Shown one piece after another: positions 6,336 through 9,680 of a stretch of DNA of 9,680 nt (within the stretch, counting starts at the first letter, position 1; every line of letters begins with the position of its first letter). The stretch is taken from NCBI GenBank assembly GCA_022561675.1, contig JADFQT010000076.1:1-9680 (forward strand), read 5' to 3'. Source of the stretch: Chloroflexota bacterium (GTDB lineage Bacteria > Chloroflexota > Dehalococcoidia > Lucifugimonadales > UBA3495). Under the pieces are notes generated by a model. It saw only the letters and a list, made by a program, of their open reading frames with translations, ran no database searches and was not told the DNA's origin. A program made the position numbers and the translations under genes.

Positions 6336-6745
6336 TTATGAAACCTTACATTCGTGCCTTTATAGCAGGCTCCGCGTTTCCTGTTGTGGTGTGGCCATTC
6401 CTTTATCTTGGAATACCATCTTTCTATAATCCTACTGCGGATTTTAATTTCGAATCAACAGCTATTACCTTGCCCATCATAGTAGGCATTCTAAATATCG
6501 TGTTTGTTTCTATACGACGCTGGCTTCCCTTTGGAGGACGAGGAAACTACTGGTTTTTTGGGGCTTTGCACGGTCTTGCCTTCTCACTCCATGGAAATTT
6601 TGTCGCGCATATTCCACAAGATCTTTTCCAACTCCAAGGAGCAATACAGTATGTTACTATCCCGTTAGCTGTGCTAGCCTACAGCCTCATTTGGCGTTTT
6701 ATCATACGAAGATTGAACCAAACTCTCCAACTCGACACAGATTAA
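6323..6745 (+). CDS. Small integral membrane protein of unknown function
   Basis: A 140-residue hydrophobic protein with about four predicted membrane helices, at residues about 9-31, 46-64, 76-94 and 107-128, separated by short loops. A basic RRW/GGRG segment at 65-73 and a basic C-terminal IIRRL would favour the cytoplasmic side. I do not recognise the family. The start is uncertain: GTG at 6323 has AAGGA only 3 bases upstream, while the ATG at 6338 (giving MKPYIRAF) lacks a well-spaced site; the latter gives 135 residues. The gene is AT-richer than those before 6005, like its convergent neighbour on the minus strand, which suggests that the two share an origin different from the flanks. 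Only 11 bases separate its stop from the end of the minus-strand FG-GAP gene. Confidence 0.65.
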   Translation: MRASLMKPYIRAFIAGSAFPVVVWPFLYLGIPSFYNPTADFNFESTAITLPIIVGILNIVFVSIRRWLPFGGRGNYWFFGALHGLAFSLHGNFVAHIPQDLFQLQGAIQYVTIPLAVLAYSLIWRFIIRRLNQTLQLDTD

Positions 6746-6756
6746 CGTAGCGCTCT

Positions 6757-8265
6757 TTATTTTCCGCCGTCATTGAGAAAAACTCTCACAGGTCCGTTTT
6801 GATTCAAATAAACTAAGTCTGGAAAGTTGTCACTATTGAAATCGACAACGATCGGCGTTTGGCCAAAAAATCTATTTGACACCCCTGAGCGTCCCTCGGT
6901 TGAAACAAAATGTCCTTGTGTATCTTGGATTAAAAGCCGGCCAGGATTAGCGAATACTTTATGAATCGGCCAATCTATAAAATTCTCGAGCACCACTAAA
7001 TCCAGGTAACCGTCATTATTGAAATCAGCGAATTCACTCCCCCACGCCCATTCATCGAAACCAACTCCGGATTTTTCAGTAATATCAGTAAAAATAAATT
7101 CGCCATCGTTTCGGAGCAATCGCCAGCCTATATCTATGGGCTGATCACCCCTCGCATCACCGGAGAGCAAAAATCGCGGTATTGAGCGACCGGCATTCGA
7201 AAGAAATATATCATCATCACCATCGCCATCGATATCACCAACAGCAACACCCATCCAGAATCCAAAATCAGTGAGCGGGGCCATCCTTTGAAACTTTAAA
7301 TTGCCTAGGTTCTTATACACCTGGACACGATCAGTGTTAGGCACCACAACAAGGTCAACGAATTCATCGTTGTCAATATTCACGAAACGGGAATAGAAAG
7401 TATTTTGCTTAAAGCTAAGCCCGCTTGCCTGTGTAATGTCTGAGAAGGTGTAGTCCCGGTTATTGTGCAGAACAATGTTGGCAGTACGGTGGTTAGGATC
7501 GTTGAAAGTTCCCTTCTTGAACAAGGATTTCCGTATGAATGTGCTGATGTAGATATCTGGAAAGCCATCATTGTCAATGTCACCCGAAGAAACGGATAGC
7601 GGCACGGCCTTCCTTTCCAGATTGATAGGAATGCGGTGTTCTTGGAAGATGCCATCCACGTTCACATACAATAAAAGATTGTCATCCCGTATGAGTAACA
7701 GGTCATCGTCGCCATCGAGGTCGACATCTAATGCATGAACGTCATAAGTAGCGCCAGCTATAGAGGAAAGGCCGAGATGTTCCGTGACATCGACAACGGC
7801 CTTATCACGATATGAGAGTATAAGATCGGGCTGACCTGCTGCGCCGGTGACAAAAACCTCTGGTATACCGTCGCCCTCAATATCGAATACTGTCCCCCCA
7901 ATTGCTGGCCATGTGTCAGTATCAAGATATGTATGTGTGTAGTTTACTTTTTGCTCAGTAAAAGTTGGGATTGTCGTCAGTTCCGCGAGGCGAGTGAGAT
8001 TCCCGGCAGACACCGCATCTTGAGCAAAAACAATAAGAGCTACAATGCCCGCTAGCAACAAGACTTTTGAACGTTTTGTACGGACCAAGTTGCTCGAAGT
8101 CGGCTGCTCGCGCCCAACCCGCGAGGCTATCGAATGTACCTCAGAGAATTCCCTCAGTTTGGCGCGGTGCATCAACTTTGGCCCCCCACTTGGGTTTTGC
8201 TCCCGGAGGTTGTCTGATTTTTTCATGGTAGAATCTTGGGGGCCGGTGAACATCCCCCAACCCAC
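6757..8265 (-). CDS. Secreted FG-GAP/VCBS-repeat protein, predicted seven-bladed beta-propeller
   Basis: A 502-residue exported protein. A hydrophobic segment at about 69-82 (VLLLAGIVALIVF) after TKRSK, followed by AVSA-GN, reads as a signal peptide cleaved near residue 87. Seven calcium-loop-like DxDxDG motifs follow at about 128 (DIEGDG), 180 (DVDLDG), 229 (DIDNDG), 297 (NIDNDE), 344 (DIDGDG), 414 (DFNNDG) and 475 (DFNSDN), each followed by xPD/xxD and a hydrophobic strand. Seven repeats spaced 47-70 residues fit an integrin-alpha-like seven-bladed propeller, as in CRTAC1/ASPIC-type proteins. Repeats 4 and 7 lack the Gly. The protein stops at FLNDGGK, where relatives often run on into a UnbV/ASPIC domain, so it may be 3'-shortened. 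Starts are ambiguous: GTG 8265, ATG 8253, ATG 8226 and ATG 8172 are all in frame and none has a good ribosome site; from 8265 the region before the signal peptide is unusually long. Binding partner unknown. AT-richer than the flanks. Confidence 0.85.
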   Translation of the reverse strand: MGWGMFTGPQDSTMKKSDNLREQNPSGGPKLMHRAKLREFSEVHSIASRVGREQPTSSNLVRTKRSKVLLLAGIVALIVFAQDAVSAGNLTRLAELTTIPTFTEQKVNYTHTYLDTDTWPAIGGTVFDIEGDGIPEVFVTGAAGQPDLILSYRDKAVVDVTEHLGLSSIAGATYDVHALDVDLDGDDDLLLIRDDNLLLYVNVDGIFQEHRIPINLERKAVPLSVSSGDIDNDGFPDIYISTFIRKSLFKKGTFNDPNHRTANIVLHNNRDYTFSDITQASGLSFKQNTFYSRFVNIDNDEFVDLVVVPNTDRVQVYKNLGNLKFQRMAPLTDFGFWMGVAVGDIDGDGDDDIFLSNAGRSIPRFLLSGDARGDQPIDIGWRLLRNDGEFIFTDITEKSGVGFDEWAWGSEFADFNNDGYLDLVVLENFIDWPIHKVFANPGRLLIQDTQGHFVSTEGRSGVSNRFFGQTPIVVDFNSDNFPDLVYLNQNGPVRVFLNDGGK

Positions 8266-8272
8266 CGATTTT

Positions 8273-8308
8273 AAAAAAGACGAGAGGTTGACATGATGGT
8301 CAACCTCT
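8273..8308 (-). terminator. Hairpin plus U-run on the minus strand (terminator or attenuator)
   Basis: AGAGGTTGAC (8283-8292) and GTCAACCTCT (8299-8308) form a perfect 10-bp stem with a 6-base loop. Read on the minus strand, the stem is followed after 4 bases by six U (8278-8273), the layout of an intrinsic terminator. It lies just upstream of the FG-GAP gene start, so it either ends a minus-strand transcript from the right, where no minus gene is visible now, or acts as a leader attenuator. Its position argues for the FG-GAP protein starting at 8226 or later rather than 8265. Confidence 0.5.
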
Positions 8309-8317
8309 TGGTGATGG

Positions 8318-8341
8318 TTAGTCCTCCAGCTGGAGGACTAA
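8318..8341. repeat. 24-bp perfect palindrome beside the terminator-like hairpin
   Basis: TTAGTCCTCCAG and its exact reverse complement CTGGAGGACTAA are joined without a loop, giving a 24-bp perfect palindrome 9 bases from the previous hairpin. It could be a dimeric repressor operator, a REP-like element or the footprint of a mobile element end. No T-run follows on either strand. Confidence 0.6.
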
Positions 8342-8437
8342 GAGGAGACCACCCACCGATTCAAGTAGGGCCTGAATCCGAGACGAGAGTGCTGCTCACG
8401 CCATGGCGCAGGGTTTAGGCGGCCCAGCGGTCTTACA

Positions 8438-8743
8438 ATGACACACCCGCTGGGCCTCACCCGGGCCGATGTTTTGGCGTTATGGGTTAGAGCGGAAACG
8501 GAGCCTAGTCCTACGGACACTCCCTCAGCTTTGAGAAAGAGAATGGAACGAGATCCTGCACTGTTTGTGGTCGCTACCGATGGCTCAGAGGTCATAGGCA
8601 GCCTAATGGGGGGTTGGGATGGCTGGCGGGGAAACATGTATAGGCTTGCCGTAGACCCCCAGCATAGGCGCCTGGGGCTGGCCCGAAGGCTGGTTGAAGA
8701 GGGCGAACCCGTCCACACCCGGCCACTTTTAACCGTCCCGTGA
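8438..8743 (+). pseudogene. GNAT-family N-acetyltransferase, C-terminally truncated
   Basis: The first 90 residues are a GNAT fold: LTRADVLALWVRAE (7-20), FVVATDGSEVIGSLMGGWDG (43-62) and the acetyl-CoA loop YRLAVDPQHRRLGLARRLVE (68-87), with the R-x-x-G-x-A pyrophosphate motif at 77-82. After VEEGE the sequence changes to PVHTRPLLTVP and stops; normally 40-60 more residues (motif B, end of the fold) follow. No other forward frame continues the family downstream, so this looks like a deletion join near 8705 rather than a single frameshift. The ATG at 8438 has no clear ribosome site, and the frame is open further upstream, so the N-terminus may also be incomplete. The acyl acceptor cannot be told. 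Confidence 0.65.
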
Positions 8744-8758
8744 CACAAGCAAAGGGGC

Positions 8759-9261
8759 GTGAGGACGAAGCCGGGTAGTTTGAACAGGGGTGGGAGAGCT
8801 AGTTGGATTTTGGCAATCGTCGCCCATGTACTGGCTTGGGTGGTGTACTTGCCTGTGGCCGTCGGATTGGTTGTCTGGCTATATTTGCTGGGAGGGCGCG
8901 GGAAGATTTCAAAGTGTTGGCAACTGTATTCTTGCCCGTGGCCTTGACCGGTCTCGCACTGCTCACGGTGCTAACCAGCCGAAGCAACAGGGGTATTTCC
9001 TTACTGGCAGCCAGAGGGGGGAAGTTGATCATTGTGGCTGTTATCGCGGGGATAGCCCTTGCCACGGTGCTCGCCGTTGGAAAGATAGAGCGGGTGGTGG
9101 CTCTGTGGGTCGCCGCCTTGTTGCTGCTGGGATTGTGTGTGTTGGCGGGTTTTTCGGTCGGCTTCCTTTTCCTCCCGGCAGCCTTCGCATTGCTGTCACT
9201 TGCGACGGTCTTCGGCCTTAGCAGGACGACTACGCCGGGCGAAGACCGTCGGCGGGCCTAA
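8759..9261 (+). pseudogene. Four-helix membrane protein, split by a frameshift
   Basis: Two frames complement each other. The frame from GTG 8759 gives a basic N-terminus and a first membrane helix (ILAIVAHVLAWVVYLPVAVG, then LVVWLYLL) up to about 8895, then becomes unlike protein (KISKCWQ) and stops at 8947. The frame that ends at 9261 is unlike protein before about 8905 and then gives three further helices: VLATVFLPVALTGLALLTVL, LIIVAVIAGIALATVLAV, and the long LWVAALLLLGLCVLAGFSVG with the following FLFLPAAFALLSLATVF. One missing base (or two extra) near 8890-8920 would rejoin them into a protein of about 167 residues. I do not recognise a named family; it resembles small hypothetical membrane proteins. 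A sequencing error would give the same picture as a real mutation. Confidence 0.55.
9203..9251. repeat. 12-bp perfect inverted repeat at the 3' end of the membrane-protein frame
   Basis: CGACGGTCTTCG (9203-9214) pairs exactly with CGAAGACCGTCG (9240-9251) around a 25-base loop, overlapping the last codons of the upstream frame. No T-run follows, so it is not a classic terminator; it may be a factor-independent stabiliser or chance in GC-rich DNA. Confidence 0.4.
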
Positions 9262-9439
9262 CCTTAACACCCGGTAACCTGGGCTGTGTGCCATTGCCGA
9301 GGCGAATTGTCATTACCCGGCCAAATAAACTGCCAAAAGCCCGGTGGGCTGGCAAGAATAAGCGAGCAGACCAGCGTGGTGGCGGAAGTCGATGAGTTTA
9401 CTACCAGGACGGACTTATAACCATTCTTGGAGCGAATAG

Positions 9440-9592
9440 ATATCTCTCGGCAGTCCCATGCTGAACAATGGCGGCGAGATTATTAGGGTGGTGACCAGCG
9501 TGATCTTCGAGGGATTCGGCCTCGCTACCTCTGCTAACACCGTCAAGCTATTGCTGGACCGCCTTGTCGACGGAGAGGTCATCACCGACTGA
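9440..9592 (+). pseudogene. HtrA-like (S1C) serine protease fragment
   Basis: A frame opening after a TAG at 9437-9439 reads GSPMLNNGGEIIRVVTSVIF, then EGFGLATSANTVKLLLDRLV and DGEVITD before TGA at 9592. This matches the segment after the catalytic Ser in trypsin-like HtrA/DegQ proteases (GNSGGPLxNxxGEVxGIxT...GxGFAIPxxxVKxxxxxLxxxG). The expected Asn-Ser before GSP is replaced by ISL, and the His/Asp halves of the triad and the PDZ domain are absent, so it is a remnant of about 50 residues. The rest of 9262-9680 shows no further gene: only a weak bulged hairpin at 9331-9354 (TGCC-AAA-AGCCC with GGGCT-GGCA), and nothing from 9593 to the end. Confidence 0.5.
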
Positions 9593-9680
9593 GCGCCACG
9601 TGAGATTGAGATCAATGTACTTGGATGGCACTCCAACCACAAATGGTCGTTAATTTGGAGGCTGTTTGAGACACCAGATG

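Noticed and set aside
7207..7240. Microsatellite-like run of ATC/CATCGC triplets, also seen near 7025 and 7700
   Set aside because: These are the reverse complements of codons for the DxDxDG calcium loops of the FG-GAP protein, so the repetition is explained at protein level.
8045..8296. Plus-strand open frame of 83 codons over the 5' end of the FG-GAP gene
   Set aside because: Antisense to the signal peptide and N-terminal region of the FG-GAP protein, with no ribosome site or motif of its own.
9415..9642. Minus-strand open frame of 75 codons
   Set aside because: Antisense to the HtrA-like fragment, whose + strand translation is far more family-like.
1..9680. CRISPR array, tRNA, rRNA, integrase or transposase gene
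   Set aside because: No regularly spaced direct repeats, no cloverleaf-like segment, and no recombinase-like reading frame was found when reading both strands; the sequence alone does not support any of these.

Overview
This is a bacterial window with moderately high GC, apart from a visibly AT-richer stretch at about 6320-8260. The gene set (6-phosphogluconolactonase, UspA, glycogen-debranching N-domain, type II NADH dehydrogenase, haloalkane dehalogenase-like hydrolase, small sulfite-oxidase-fold molybdoenzyme, secreted FG-GAP propeller) resembles uncultured Chloroflexota of the Dehalococcoidia/SAR202 kind. That placement is from general resemblance only and is tentative. No rRNA, tRNA, CRISPR array, integrase or transposase gene was found.

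Layout. 1-461 is the 3' part of a 6-phosphogluconolactonase gene. 497-967 is an intact UspA protein. 1126-1632 encodes only the N-terminal domain of a glycogen-debranching-type enzyme. 1647-3374 is an intact NDH-2 with a cyclic-nucleotide-binding-like domain fused to its C-terminus. From 3374 to about 4330 lie three C-terminal gene pieces end to end on the + strand: patatin, S41 C-terminal-processing peptidase, and GT4 glycosyltransferase (the last also frameshifted). 4390-6005 is a tight, intact pair: a haloalkane dehalogenase-like alpha/beta hydrolase with a TTG start, then a molybdopterin oxidoreductase of the sulfite oxidase fold. 6063-6335 holds a minus-strand reading frame that looks like an alpha/beta-hydrolase C-terminal remnant. 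6323-6745 (small membrane protein, +) and 6757-8265 (secreted seven-repeat FG-GAP propeller, -) converge in the AT-richer island. Two adjacent perfect hairpins at 8283-8341 mark its right edge. After it come a truncated GNAT acetyltransferase, a frameshifted four-helix membrane protein and a scrap of an HtrA-like serine protease.

How it fits together. The intact genes suggest a redox and detoxification theme: quinone reduction by NDH-2, hydrolytic dehalogenation or a related alpha/beta-hydrolase reaction, and a Moco oxidoreductase. The dominant signal is decay or rearrangement: at least seven recognisable gene fragments or frameshifted genes in under 10 kb. Either this is a rearrangement-prone, pseudogene-rich part of a chromosome, or some joins are assembly artefacts; the sequence alone cannot decide. 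The most unusual intact object is the NDH-2/cNMP-domain fusion, directly abutted by a patatin fragment.
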